A stretch of 64,000 nt of DNA from Limosilactobacillus mucosae DSM 13345 (GCF_001436025.1 NZ_AZEQ01000004.1:1-64000), one strand, 5' to 3'. Positions 1 to 8,445 are shown, counted from the first letter of the stretch. The notes: generated by a model from the letters alone, not told the origin. Made by a program: numbers and translations.

Positions 1-430
1 CAAAATATTTTACACTCCCAAAAAAGGCCTAAAGTAGGTAAAGCTAGGTGAGTTGAGTATACAGTTACCTACAATCGGTTAAAAATTAAGATATAGTAGG
101 TAATTTAAGGATCTTGATTGTTTAGGACTTGATTTTATTCACAAAGTCGGCTATTTTCCTGTTGAAATGAAAAATATTAATCAAAGGTCCTTTTATAATT
201 TTGAACTGGATCTTGTCTGCTTAGATTAGACTGGGTATTATGGTGAAGGTGACTGGTACTAGCAATTATATGATTTTGCGGATAGCAGCACTGATTTTAG
301 CATTTTGCCGCTTGCGTGGATTGTCTGGAGGGATCATACATTCGAAACCTAATCTCAACCATAATTCGTGAGTCAAATTCAAGTAACAAACTGGACGATA
401 AATAGTTTTAAAAATAATTTTGGAAAAAGT
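1..430. other. Gene-poor left edge
   Basis: No coding region, RNA or mobile element can be supported here; the longest open frames are about 40 codons and have no convincing ribosome binding site. The stretch is AT-rich. It contains three copies of the octamer GTAGGTAA: 34-41 (direct), 65-72 (inverted) and 96-103 (direct). These could be protein-binding sites or chance. Confidence 0.5.
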
Positions 431-431
431 G

Positions 432-460
432 TTGACTCAATATAGGTTATTATGTATACT
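432..460 (+). promoter_or_regulatory. Promoter of tRNA-Gln
   Basis: A -35 box TTGACT (432-437) and a -10 box TATACT (455-460) are separated by 17 bp. Transcription would start near 467, about 30 bp before the mature tRNA. Confidence 0.75.
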
Positions 461-495
461 AATAATCGTTGTTAAAAGCAATCAACTCAACTTAT

Positions 496-567
496 TGGGT
501 ATTAGCCAAATGGTAAGGCAGTGGACTCTGAATCCATAATTTACAGGTTCGATCCCTGTATACCCAA
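496..567 (+). tRNA. tRNA-Gln (anticodon CUG)
   Basis: The cloverleaf can be drawn. The acceptor stem pairs 496-502 with 560-566, and the T arm carries GGTTCGATCC. The anticodon loop (526-532) reads CTCTGAA, giving anticodon CUG at 528-530, which reads CAG. The discriminator base is A567; the CCA end is not encoded. It stands alone with its own promoter. This is the less common glutamine isoacceptor, the UUG form being the usual main one. Confidence 0.93.
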
Positions 568-930
568 TCCTAACAACATTGTGCATCTGTCAGCGTCCTT
601 AGTCGTTGATATGATGCACTTTTTTTATTTTATTTCACAAGCAAAAACACTCAAAAACAAGGAAATTCTGGTAACATTTCTGGTAACGAAAAATTTCACA
701 ATAGGGCAGGTAATAGCGGATAAGTTGTTGATATAACGGTATTTTGGCAGTTCCATAATTGGGACTGCCTTTATTAGTTTCCGATGATTTTCTGGTAACA
801 TTTCGCTTTTTAGCCATCGCCAACTGATCAGCAGTAGGCAAAACGATTTTTCGGTGGCGCTCAAACGCAAAATTTTTGGAATTTACCGTTTGAAAAGGTC
901 GATGCGCGTTCAAGAACATAAAAAATCTAA
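568..930. other. Non-coding stretch after tRNA-Gln
   Basis: No gene can be supported. A near-repeat of CTGGTAACATTTC occurs at about 668 and 792. Short open frames on the minus strand look like debris. The position directly 3' of a tRNA would suit a decayed integration site, but no integrase motif or att duplication is visible. Confidence 0.3.
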
Positions 931-956
931 CCCCCGTCAAAATAAGGCGGGGGCTT
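922..956 (-). terminator. Terminator of the polymerase/YolD operon
   Basis: On the minus strand a hairpin with CCCCCG/CGGGGG arms (931-936 and 948-953) is followed by TTAGATTTTTT. It lies about 60 bp beyond the stop of the YolD-domain gene. Confidence 0.7.
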
Positions 957-1011
957 TGGGGGATGATGCAGGGCGTGGAAAACTCTGCAAAAGATTCAGT
1001 TGAAGAAGATA

Positions 1012-1827
1012 TTATAGCGACTCAGATCGCTGATCACGATCATTGTCATTGTTGACCAACAGCTCGCCATGGCAAATCAATTTTAATGGCAAGGCCAATT
1101 GGTGCTGATGCGCTGGCTTGATAAAAGCGGTCTGCTCGGTGGTGCCTAAAATCATGCCGCTGATGCCATGACAGCGGCCGCCAAACTGCAGCTGCAGATG
1201 TACTGGCTGGTCTTGATCGATACTGAGTTTCAATAATGATCGAATCGCAAATTGGCTCTGATGATTTTGGGGAACTTCAATTGGCAGGGTGGCAAATTCG
1301 TTTTCAACCTCGTTAAGCTCAGCAATCCGGAAGCCATGCCACTTACCCATGCCGTAGTCAATGTATTCATTTTTAAAAAAGGCGTTGGCAATCTTGGCCG
1401 CTTCTTCATCATGATACTTAGGCAGGCGAACCGGGGCTGACATGGTGGGCGAAACTGCTGAATTCTTGATAATCGGCTCCTGTTTAAATGTCGGTGCTTG
1501 ATAAGGGTGGGAGACAATGCGGCGCTGACTTTCTGGCCAGCGTTGATTGTCAAAACCACGAAAATCAATGTTGATCTGCAGACCCTCTTGTTCGCGCAGC
1601 AGACGCAGCAGTGTTTCTAACTGATCCAGGTGCTGATTGGACATTGAATAAAGAGGATAGGAATGCGTTCTAAAATGTGGCCGGTAGATCTCAAAAAAGA
1701 AGTTAAACTGATCGTCATAATGATCATTGACTACCAGAATATGATAGATGGTTTTAGGCAGTCTTTTAAATAATGGCCAGACCTGTTCAGCAATTTGATG
1801 AGCAGCGCTGGCAAGTGAATCATCCAT
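1012..1827 (-). CDS. YolD-like domain protein with unknown N-terminal domain
   Basis: The 271-residue product follows the Y-family polymerase gene by 69 bp in one operon. The C-terminal part (about 153-257) resembles the YolD-like family: a Y-x-D-Y-G-M-x-K-W-H-G-F signature at 155-166, similar to the DRGMMKW motif of YolD, then a small beta-rich domain with GGRCHGISGMILG (216-228). Known YolD-like proteins are about 100 residues and are encoded beside UvrX/DinB-type polymerases, so context and motif agree. The first 130 residues are unrecognised; 1-95 could be a separate alpha/beta domain and 96-140 looks like a linker. It may be an accessory subunit of the polymerase (inference). Start is ATG with GAGGT six bases upstream. 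Confidence 0.72.
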   Translation of the reverse strand: MDDSLASAAHQIAEQVWPLFKRLPKTIYHILVVNDHYDDQFNFFFEIYRPHFRTHSYPLYSMSNQHLDQLETLLRLLREQEGLQINIDFRGFDNQRWPESQRRIVSHPYQAPTFKQEPIIKNSAVSPTMSAPVRLPKYHDEEAAKIANAFFKNEYIDYGMGKWHGFRIAELNEVENEFATLPIEVPQNHQSQFAIRSLLKLSIDQDQPVHLQLQFGGRCHGISGMILGTTEQTAFIKPAHQHQLALPLKLICHGELLVNNDNDRDQRSESL

Positions 1828-1896
1828 GGTTTACCTCATTAAATTTTTAATCGCCCCGCAGTTGGCAGCGAGGTCATGCTGAATATCAACAATCAA

Positions 1897-3027
1897 TCAG
1901 AACAGCGAGATCTGCTGTGTATTGGCATCGCTGAGCCGGCTCAATGCAACGGAAATATTGCGAACGGCAGCCCCTGACCAAGCCTGATGAAAAATGCCAA
2001 GCAGATGATCGATCAACAGTTTTCGTTCAGCAGTTGGCTCAATGGTAATCTCATGACTATAGCTGGTGCGGCCATTCTCATCGGTAACGCCATTGGCATA
2101 GCCAAGTCCCAGGCGAATGCGACCGGCTTTTTGATGATGCCTGCTGAGTCGATCGATTACGTCGTTGGCAACCTTGATGATGCCCTGCTCAATGTCTTTT
2201 TGACGGCTGAGATCTTTAGGCATGACTTGTGAACTGCTCCAGCTGGGATTTTTAGGGGTCAGCCGTACGGAAAGATCAGTGCGGTCAATACCCCAAGCCA
2301 ATGCGTAAAGATGAGTACCGACAACGCCAAATTCATGCTTAAGCCAATGAGGATCGGTATGAGCTAGATCGCCAATGGAATTAATGCCTAAAAGATTTAG
2401 TTTCGCAGCTGTTTTTTTACCAATGCTCCAAATATTGGTCAAATCATGTCGTGGCCAGATACGAGCGGCAAAATCATGATATGAAAGCCGTCCCTGAAAA
2501 TTAGGCGCGTGCTTGGCGAACAGATCTAAGGCCAGTTTTGCCTGCAATGGATTTTCACCAATCCCAACCGTAGTCCGTAAGCCGAGTTCTTCAAAAACAG
2601 CCCGCTGAATTACCGCCGCTGCTTTTTCAGGAGTTGCGCCAAAAAATGGCCAGGTGTCGCTTAAATCAAGGATGCTTTCATCGATTGAGTATGGCCACCA
2701 GTGATCAGCATCAGCATAGCGACGGAAAATCTGATTGATCTGCCGGTTTTTTTGCCGATAAAGCGCTAGTCGTGGCGGAACGGTTAAAAGTCTGGCATCA
2801 CTAGGAACCTTGTAGCCGCGGTCAACGTTGCGAATGCCAAAGTGCTTTTTAGCCAGTGGCGAGGTGGCGACGACCAGACCGCTGCCATTATTTTCATGTT
2901 CAGCCATGACCAGCAGAACGGAATCCAATGGGTCAATTCCGCGCTGAACGCTTTCAATGCTGGCGAAAAAAGACTTATTGTCAATCATCAAATAAACGCC
3001 ATGTGGTTCATTATGGTAGTCAAGCAT
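1897..3027 (-). CDS. Y-family DNA polymerase (UmuC/UvrX-like, error-prone)
   Basis: The product is a 376-residue translesion polymerase. The palm begins with LMIDNKSFFASIES, where D is a metal ligand. SIDESILDLS carries the second catalytic Asp-Glu pair. A helix-hairpin-helix (IWSIGKKTAAKLNLLGI) and a little-finger domain follow. The C-terminus ends in QISLF, a beta-clamp binding motif. The start is placed at ATG 3027 with AAAGGA upstream. An upstream in-frame TTG at 3063 is excluded because the -10 box of the promoter overlaps it. The operon has a LexA-type box and encodes a YolD-domain partner. Proteins of this type are damage-induced mutagenic polymerases. Confidence 0.9.
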   Translation of the reverse strand: MLDYHNEPHGVYLMIDNKSFFASIESVQRGIDPLDSVLLVMAEHENNGSGLVVATSPLAKKHFGIRNVDRGYKVPSDARLLTVPPRLALYRQKNRQINQIFRRYADADHWWPYSIDESILDLSDTWPFFGATPEKAAAVIQRAVFEELGLRTTVGIGENPLQAKLALDLFAKHAPNFQGRLSYHDFAARIWPRHDLTNIWSIGKKTAAKLNLLGINSIGDLAHTDPHWLKHEFGVVGTHLYALAWGIDRTDLSVRLTPKNPSWSSSQVMPKDLSRQKDIEQGIIKVANDVIDRLSRHHQKAGRIRLGLGYANGVTDENGRTSYSHEITIEPTAERKLLIDHLLGIFHQAWSGAAVRNISVALSRLSDANTQQISLF

Positions 3028-3062
3028 CTCAAAATGGCATCCTTTCAGGTAACTTTTAATCA

Positions 3063-3091
3063 ATTATACGAACGTGTGTTTCAAAATGCAA
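3063..3091 (-). promoter_or_regulatory. SOS-type promoter of the polymerase operon, with LexA box
   Basis: On the minus strand the -35 is TTGCAT (3091-3086) and the -10 is TATAAT (3068-3063), with a 17-bp spacer. The spacer holds CGAACGTGTGTTTC (3069-3082, read on the plus strand), close to the Gram-positive LexA/DinR consensus CGAACnnnnGTTYG. A repressor bound here would cover the promoter, the expected layout for an SOS gene. Confidence 0.75.
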
Positions 3092-3197
3092 ATTAAACCA
3101 TTAAGCAGCTGGTCTGATCCGAAACACGAAAGCAGCAGGTTGGCTGATGGTTTGCCAAATCAGCAGCGGATATCATAAATACCGGTTCGAAAAAATG

Positions 3198-3226
3198 TTA
3201 CATTATTGTTGCAAATGAGTTACAAT
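3198..3226 (+). promoter_or_regulatory. Promoter of the lipoprotein gene
   Basis: TTACAT (3198-3203) and TACAAT (3221-3226) are separated by 17 bp, just upstream of the lipoprotein start. Confidence 0.5.
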
Positions 3227-3263
3227 GGTAATGAAAAATTGAATCTGGAAAGGGGCGGTTGAC

Positions 3264-3875
3264 ATGATTAAGCAGTCGAAACATTGGCTAACGGGATTGT
3301 TGATGGCAGCAATGGTGCTGAGCTTAACTGGCTGTGCATCAGTCAGCGCTCCAATCGGCAACAATCAGTCAGCCGATTCCAGCAGCTCAGCGACAGCAGT
3401 TTCGCATCAGCGGGCCCCAAAGAAGCACGCGGCTGCCAAAACCAGTAAGGCCAGCCAATCCAGCAGCCAAACGTCGCAAAGTATCAGTTCATCAGCTGCA
3501 GCCGCAACCTCCAGCAGTCTTGATGGTGAGACTGTTCAATCATCAGACGCAGCGGTTCAGAAAGCCGAGCCAGCGACATCAGCAGCTCAAACGGCAGTCA
3601 GTCAAGCAGCTGCTTCAAATGAGTCAGCGCAGGTGGCTGCAACGGTTAACGATCAGGTAGTTGATGGACTTAACCAAGCCGCTGGTCTGCAGCCGGAAAA
3701 TGGCGACCAATATATGACCTCACAGACCAGTGATGGCAGCTGGCAGGTTGACGTGCGGACCAGCAGCGGTGCAGGGCAGGATCCGAATGTCTCGCATTTA
3801 AAAGGAATCTACAAATACAATCCAGCAACCGGTCAATACCAACAGATGGATCCAATGACTGGTGAGTTCAACTAA
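3264..3875 (+). CDS. Putative lipoprotein, Ser/Ala/Gln-rich
   Basis: The product has 203 residues with a lipoprotein signal: a basic start, hydrophobic core, and lipobox LTGC with Cys24 as the acylated residue. Residues 25-125 are low complexity (Ser, Ala, Gln, Thr) and probably form a wall-spanning linker. The C-terminal 75 residues are more ordered: VNDQVVDGLNQAAG, then DGSWQVDVRTSS, then YKYNPATGQYQQMDPMTGEFN. I do not recognise the family. It is a single-gene unit with its own promoter and terminator; AAAGGGG precedes the ATG. It is probably anchored on the outer face of the membrane; function unknown. Confidence 0.85.
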   Translation: MIKQSKHWLTGLLMAAMVLSLTGCASVSAPIGNNQSADSSSSATAVSHQRAPKKHAAAKTSKASQSSSQTSQSISSSAAAATSSSLDGETVQSSDAAVQKAEPATSAAQTAVSQAAASNESAQVAATVNDQVVDGLNQAAGLQPENGDQYMTSQTSDGSWQVDVRTSSGAGQDPNVSHLKGIYKYNPATGQYQQMDPMTGEFN

Positions 3876-3882
3876 ATATTCA

Positions 3883-3928
3883 CATTGCCAATGGTCATGA
3901 ACGCTGGACGGTTGGCAATGGTTTTTTG
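3883..3928 (+). terminator. Terminator of the lipoprotein gene
   Basis: Nine-base arms CATTGCCAA (3883-3891) and TTGGCAATG (3912-3920) are followed by GTTTTTTG. Confidence 0.85.
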
Positions 3929-3935
3929 CTCAGTG

Positions 3936-3966
3936 AAAGCATCCGTTAAAACGGGTGCTTTTTCTA
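3936..3966 (+). terminator. Second hairpin with T-run
   Basis: AGCATCCGTT and AACGGGTGCT pair with a short AA loop and run into a T-run. It stands directly behind the first terminator and may act as a backup or insulate the marR promoter. Confidence 0.5.
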
Positions 3967-3979
3967 TCTCCAAAAATGC

Positions 3980-4007
3980 TTGACGATTATGGGAAAGAGA
4001 GTAAACT
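3980..4007 (+). promoter_or_regulatory. Promoter of the marR-ABC exporter operon
   Basis: The -35 is TTGACG (3980-3985) and the -10 is TAAACT (4002-4007), spacer 16 bp. The large palindrome begins three bases after the -10, so a bound regulator would cover the transcription start. Confidence 0.65.
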
Positions 4008-4009
4008 AA

Positions 4010-4050
4010 AAAATCGTTAGGTACATAACTATTATGTACCTAACGATTTT
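4010..4050 (+). promoter_or_regulatory. 41-bp perfect palindrome, probable MarR operator
   Basis: Two exactly complementary 19-base arms, AAAATCGTTAGGTACATAA (4010-4028) and its reverse complement (4032-4050), flank a 3-base centre CTA. It sits between the -10 box and the marR start codon. MarR-family regulators usually bind palindromes of 16-20 bp, so this could hold a core site or two dimers. In RNA it would form a very stable hairpin ending just before the ribosome binding site (TTGGAGGA, 4053-4060). Confidence 0.8.
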
Positions 4051-4066
4051 AATTGGAGGAAATAAA

Positions 4067-4522
4067 ATGTCGATTAGCGATGAAATGCTGTTTGGTCATC
4101 TGTTTTTGTTGGGCATGGACATTCGAATGGTATCCAAGCCTAAACAACGTGGCTTTCATGGTCAAGGGCGCGTCTTGTTCCTATTGTCGAAACATGAGAA
4201 TATCTCACAGCGTGAATTGGCCAGCCTGGCACAGATCAAGCCGGGTTCAATGACTGAGATTCTGACCAGAATGGAAAGAGACGGTCTGATTACAAGACAG
4301 CGCGATGTCAGCGACAAGCGCGTCATTCATGTGCGGCTGACCAAAGCGGGTACTGAACTGGCAAAAGAAAATCATCAGCGTCATCAATGGTTCTGCAAAA
4401 CTCTATTCGGAACGCTGAGTGATGAGGAAAAAGCAGAACTTAATCGATTGATTTTAAAAATTGATCAAAACATCAAAAATGAATGTTTAAAAAATAAAGA
4501 AGGTGAGAATAGTCATGCTTAA
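4067..4522 (+). CDS. MarR-family transcriptional regulator
   Basis: The product is a 151-residue winged-helix repressor. The helix-turn-helix is ISQRELASLAQIKPGSMTEILTRMERDGLI and the wing is RQRDVSDKRVIHVRLT, both standard MarR features. Start is ATG 4067 behind a strong GGAGGA; a longer in-frame reading would begin inside the palindrome. The gene overlaps the first ABC gene by 8 bp. It probably represses its own operon and responds to a substrate of the exporter (inference from the MarR-ABC-ABC arrangement common in lactic acid bacteria). The inducer is unknown. Confidence 0.9.
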   Translation: MSISDEMLFGHLFLLGMDIRMVSKPKQRGFHGQGRVLFLLSKHENISQRELASLAQIKPGSMTEILTRMERDGLITRQRDVSDKRVIHVRLTKAGTELAKENHQRHQWFCKTLFGTLSDEEKAELNRLILKIDQNIKNECLKNKEGENSHA

Positions 4523-6257
4523 GATTGCCAAACGTAATCTGCAATGGTGGGCCGTTGTCTTGGCGGTTTTATTTATGGTTGGTCAGGTCATTTGTGACTT
4601 GACGATTCCAACGCTGACCTCGGAAATTATCAATCGTGGGGTAGTCAAGCAGGATCTGTCGTTTATTACTCATGAAGGATGGATCATGATGGGGGTCGCG
4701 CTGATTGGACTGTTAATGGCAATTGGCAATATTTATTTTGCAGCCACACAGGCGATGAAGGTCGGCAAAAATCTGCGGGCTCAGATCTATCAGCGTGTTT
4801 TTCGGTTTTCGGAGCGTGAGATGTCAGAGTTGGGAACCTCATCTCTGATTACGCGCTCAACCAATGATGTGGTGCAGATTCAAAACGTGATCGTCCAGAT
4901 GCTGCGGATGATGATTCAGTCGCCAATCATGTTGGTGGCGGCCTGTTTTTTGGCTTATCAGAGCGAACCAAGACTGACCAAGATTTTTCTGATCAGTCTG
5001 CCGATCTTGGCAGTAGTCATTATTATTATCATGTCGATGGCCACGCCTTTGTTTAAGAGTATCCAGAAAAAGACCGACCGCATCAATCTGATTTTTAGAG
5101 AAGGCTTGACTGGCGTGCGGGTGATTCGGGCCTTTAATCAAGACGACTATGAGCAGGAACGCTTTAAAAAGGCTAATCGCGACTATACGGATACTGGAAT
5201 CAAGGCCTTTACGCTGGTCTCGTTGATGTTTCCGGTAATGTCCTTGATTTTGAGTCTAACCAACGTCAGCATCATTTGGATGGGCAGTCATCTGATTGCG
5301 AACATGACGATGGAAGTTGGTGATCTGATCGCGTTTTTAAGCTATGCCGTAATGATTTTGATCAGCTTCATGATGCTTTCGATGATCTTTGTCTTTGTTC
5401 CGCGGGCGCAGGCATCGGCAGTTCGAGTCAATGAGGTCTTGGAAAAGCCGATCAGCATTCACGATGCGCCAAAGGATCAGCAGCTAAAGCTCGATTTGAG
5501 CAAACCAGCCTCATTAAGCTTTGATCATGTCGATTTTCGCTATCATGGCGCTGAACGACTGGCGCTAGCCGATCTGAATTTTAAGGTTAAGGCTGGTCAG
5601 ACGCTGGCAATTATTGGCGGAACGGGATCAGGCAAGTCAACTTTGGTGAATCTGATTCCGCGGCTTTTAGAGATTGAAAAAGGCGAGATTCGAGTCAACG
5701 ATCAGCCAATCAATCGCTTGAGCCAGCATGATCTGCACAGCTTGATCTCGATAACGCAGCAAAAAGCCGTGCTGTTTACGGGGACGGTTCGCAGCAATCT
5801 GCAGTTTGGCAATGATCAGGCTGATGATGAACAGATGTGGCATGCCTTAGAAGTAGCTCGAGCAGCCGATTTCGTTAAGGAAGCTGGCGGTCTGGATGCA
5901 GTCGTTGAGCAAAATGGGAGCAACTTCTCGGGTGGTCAGCGGCAGCGGTTGGCAATTGCGCGGACGATCATTAAAAAAGCATCCGTTTATGTTTTTGACG
6001 ATTCATTTTCAGCGCTAGACTTTAAAACCGATGCCCAGCTGCGAATGGCCTTAAAAGCCGACCCGCAGATCAAGCAGGCCGTGACGGTGATCGTGGCACA
6101 GCGGATCTCAACGGTTGCCGATGCCGATTTGATTTTGGTACTGGATGAAGGACGCGTGGTTGGACAAGGAACGCATGCTCAGTTGAAGGCTGACAATCCA
6201 ACCTATCAGCAGATTCTGCATTCACAGATTCAGGAAGGAGATGAAGCACATGCGTAG
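4515..6257 (+). CDS. ABC exporter half-transporter with degenerate nucleotide site
   Basis: The 580-residue half-transporter has about six membrane helices (residues 10-300) fused to an ATPase domain. Walker A GGTGSGKST is near 368-376 and the signature FSGGQ near 471-475. Walker B reads VYVFDD, so the usual catalytic Glu is Asp. That substitution is typical of the degenerate-site partner in heterodimeric exporters such as LmrC or BmrC. Start is ATG 4515, eight bases inside marR, with AAGGTGAG upstream. With the next gene it should form a heterodimeric multidrug or lipid exporter in the cell membrane; the substrate is not predictable. Confidence 0.92.
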   Translation: MLKIAKRNLQWWAVVLAVLFMVGQVICDLTIPTLTSEIINRGVVKQDLSFITHEGWIMMGVALIGLLMAIGNIYFAATQAMKVGKNLRAQIYQRVFRFSEREMSELGTSSLITRSTNDVVQIQNVIVQMLRMMIQSPIMLVAACFLAYQSEPRLTKIFLISLPILAVVIIIIMSMATPLFKSIQKKTDRINLIFREGLTGVRVIRAFNQDDYEQERFKKANRDYTDTGIKAFTLVSLMFPVMSLILSLTNVSIIWMGSHLIANMTMEVGDLIAFLSYAVMILISFMMLSMIFVFVPRAQASAVRVNEVLEKPISIHDAPKDQQLKLDLSKPASLSFDHVDFRYHGAERLALADLNFKVKAGQTLAIIGGTGSGKSTLVNLIPRLLEIEKGEIRVNDQPINRLSQHDLHSLISITQQKAVLFTGTVRSNLQFGNDQADDEQMWHALEVARAADFVKEAGGLDAVVEQNGSNFSGGQRQRLAIARTIIKKASVYVFDDSFSALDFKTDAQLRMALKADPQIKQAVTVIVAQRISTVADADLILVLDEGRVVGQGTHAQLKADNPTYQQILHSQIQEGDEAHA

Positions 6258-8091
6258 AGGACCACATGGCGGACCACGCGGCAAGGAAGCCAAGGCACAG
6301 GATTTCTGGGGCACGACTGGTCGCTTGTTTTCCTATCTGCGGCCATGGGCTTGGGGAATGATTTTCTCGATCGTGCTGGCCATCATTTCCGTAATTCTAT
6401 CGATCGTCTCGCCTAAGATCTTAGGACAGGCCACGACGACGATTTATCAAGGAATAATGAAGGGTTATGCTCAGATGAAGGCTGGGCAGCATCTGACCGC
6501 ATTGCCGATTGATTTTGACAAGATCAAGCACATCGCCATTATTGTCGTTTTGCTTTATTTGTTCTCAGGCCTTTTCAGTCTGGCACAGCAGGTTATTATG
6601 ACCAATATTTCGCAAAAGGTGGTCTATAACCTGCGCCGTGACGTTAAAGCCAAGATGAAAGTCGTTCCGGTTAAGTTCTATGATACGCACAGCAATGGGG
6701 ATCTGATGAGTCGAATGGTCAATGATATGGACAACATTGCCACCACGCTGCAGCAGAGTCTGATTCAAATGATTACCAGTGTGATTACGTTTGTCGGAGT
6801 GCTGGCGTTGATGCTGTCTATCAGCTGGAAACTGACGCTGGTTGCGCTGATCATCGTACCTTTGAGTCTTGGTGTCGTTGGTATGATTGCTCCCCGTGCG
6901 CAGAAACTGTTCAGTACGCAGCAAGAGGAGCTCGGCAAGATCAATGCACAAGTTGAGGAAACCTTTGCTGGGCAGACGATCGTGCGGACGTTTAATCATG
7001 AAGAAGATGAAGAAGCCAAGTTCGCGCAGAAAAACGAGAAGTATTATCATTCTGCCTGGCTGGCGCAGTTCTTTTCGATTCTGATCTTTCCGTTTATGAA
7101 CTGCATCAAAAACGTTGGCTATCTGCTGGTTGCTGTGATTGGGGCTGTACAGATCATCCATGGTCAGATTACGTTGGGCAACGTCCAGGCATTCTTGCAA
7201 TATACCAACCAATTCTCGCAGCCTTTGACTCAGGTTGCCAATCTGAGCAGTACGATTCAGCAGACGATTGCCTCAGCTGAGCGAATCTTTGAAGTGCTGG
7301 ACGCGCCGGAAATGGATGAGCGAATTTTAAAAGACCAGCCATTGACCGGTCATGATCAGCCTAAGATTGAGTTTAAAGACGTTCAGTTCAGCTATAATGA
7401 CGAGCCGCTGATTCAAGACTTTAATCTCAAGGCGCCAACCAATCATATGGTCGCAATCGTTGGGCCGACTGGGGCCGGCAAGTCAACGATCATCAATCTT
7501 TTGGAGCGTTTCTACGACGTCAAGGGCGGTCATATCTATCTTGATGGGCACGATACGCGGACGATGACCCGCAGCCAATTAAGAACGCATATTGCAATGG
7601 TGTTGCAGGATACCTGGCTGTTTAAAGGCACGATCTTTGACAACATCAAGTATGGTCGTGAGGACGCAACTGAAGAAGAAGTCTATCAAGCAGCCAGATT
7701 AGCCTATGCCGACAGTTTTATTCGCGAGCTGCCAGATGGCTATCAGACGGTGCTGGATGAATCAGCGTCCAATATTTCCCAGGGTCAGCGGCAGCTGCTG
7801 ACGATTGCCCGGGCATTTTTGGCTAATCCAGAAATTCTGATTCTAGATGAGGCGACCAGCTCAGTCGATACCCGAACCGAGTCTTTGATTCAAAATGCCA
7901 TGAACGATATTCAGCAGAATCGAACCAGTTTTGTCGTGGCCCATCGTTTGTCGACGATTCGCAATGCCGAGCAGATCATTGTCATGAATCATGGGCGCAT
8001 TATTGAAACGGGCAATCACCAAACCTTGATGGCTAAGCATGGCTTTTATGCTGATCTTTACAACAGTCAGTTCTTGGGTAATCAGATTTAG
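6250..8091 (+). CDS. ABC exporter half-transporter with canonical catalytic site
   Basis: This is the 613-residue partner of the preceding gene: a membrane domain (about 25-340) and an ATPase domain with Walker A GPTGAGKST (405-413), signature SQGQ (about 510) and Walker B ILILDE carrying the catalytic Glu. The signature is SQGQ rather than SGGQ, and residues 65-95 form an external insertion, as in LmrD-like subunits. ATG 6250 is preferred over ATG 6241 because AGGAAGGAG directly abuts 6241 but is well spaced for 6250. It overlaps the upstream gene by 8 bp, suggesting coupled translation. Confidence 0.92.
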   Translation: MRRGPHGGPRGKEAKAQDFWGTTGRLFSYLRPWAWGMIFSIVLAIISVILSIVSPKILGQATTTIYQGIMKGYAQMKAGQHLTALPIDFDKIKHIAIIVVLLYLFSGLFSLAQQVIMTNISQKVVYNLRRDVKAKMKVVPVKFYDTHSNGDLMSRMVNDMDNIATTLQQSLIQMITSVITFVGVLALMLSISWKLTLVALIIVPLSLGVVGMIAPRAQKLFSTQQEELGKINAQVEETFAGQTIVRTFNHEEDEEAKFAQKNEKYYHSAWLAQFFSILIFPFMNCIKNVGYLLVAVIGAVQIIHGQITLGNVQAFLQYTNQFSQPLTQVANLSSTIQQTIASAERIFEVLDAPEMDERILKDQPLTGHDQPKIEFKDVQFSYNDEPLIQDFNLKAPTNHMVAIVGPTGAGKSTIINLLERFYDVKGGHIYLDGHDTRTMTRSQLRTHIAMVLQDTWLFKGTIFDNIKYGREDATEEEVYQAARLAYADSFIRELPDGYQTVLDESASNISQGQRQLLTIARAFLANPEILILDEATSSVDTRTESLIQNAMNDIQQNRTSFVVAHRLSTIRNAEQIIVMNHGRIIETGNHQTLMAKHGFYADLYNSQFLGNQI

Positions 8092-8159
8092 CTGATCATT
8101 CAGTGCTTGACATTTTAAAAAAAGATGTTAGATTAATAATCAATTAAAAATAAAGCATA

Positions 8160-8445
8160 AAAATGAGAACAGTGATGAGAAGAGTAGATCACAACGGGTC
8201 GTTAAAGAGAGTCCGATCAGGTGAAAGCGGACCGACCAATAATGATTGAAGATGAGCTCGGAGTTCGTTCAGGGGTCAATAGGCTACCTGAGCCGGTAAG
8301 CGACCGATATCTCGCCCAGTATGTCCGTACTGAATGAGACTGTCATTGTGAGATGGCAGTGAAAATGGGTGGTACCACGAAACGCCTTCGTCCCATGATT
8401 TCCTAAACTGATCGGGAAATCAGGATGAAGACGTTTTTTGTTTTT
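8160..8445 (+). promoter_or_regulatory. T-box riboswitch, specifier AUG (Met)
   Basis: Stem I holds an AGAGAG distal motif and a specifier loop whose 3' side is GAAGATGA, giving codon ATG at 8252-8254. The T-box GGGTGGTACCACG lies at 8367-8379; its TGGT bulge fits the A discriminator of tRNA-Met. The competing terminator pairs 8382-8393 with 8423-8434, followed by T-runs. All parts look intact, although the gene behind it is broken. Confidence 0.9.

Noticed and set aside
240-371. A 43-codon frame starting with ATG near 240
   Set aside because: No ribosome binding site, no recognisable product, and typical of chance in AT-rich DNA.
521-940. Short frames on both strands next to tRNA-Gln resembling the tail of a phage integrase
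   Set aside because: No catalytic Arg, His or Tyr motif and no repeat of the tRNA 3' end that would mark att sites; kept only as an unexplained stretch.
3028-3063. Longer polymerase reading frame starting at TTG 3063
   Set aside because: The -10 box at 3063-3068 overlaps this codon, so the transcript starts downstream of it; ATG 3027 has a ribosome site.
6565-7212. Long minus-strand frame opposite the second ABC gene
   Set aside because: It is a shadow of the strongly supported ABC transporter frame, with biased composition and no ribosome site.
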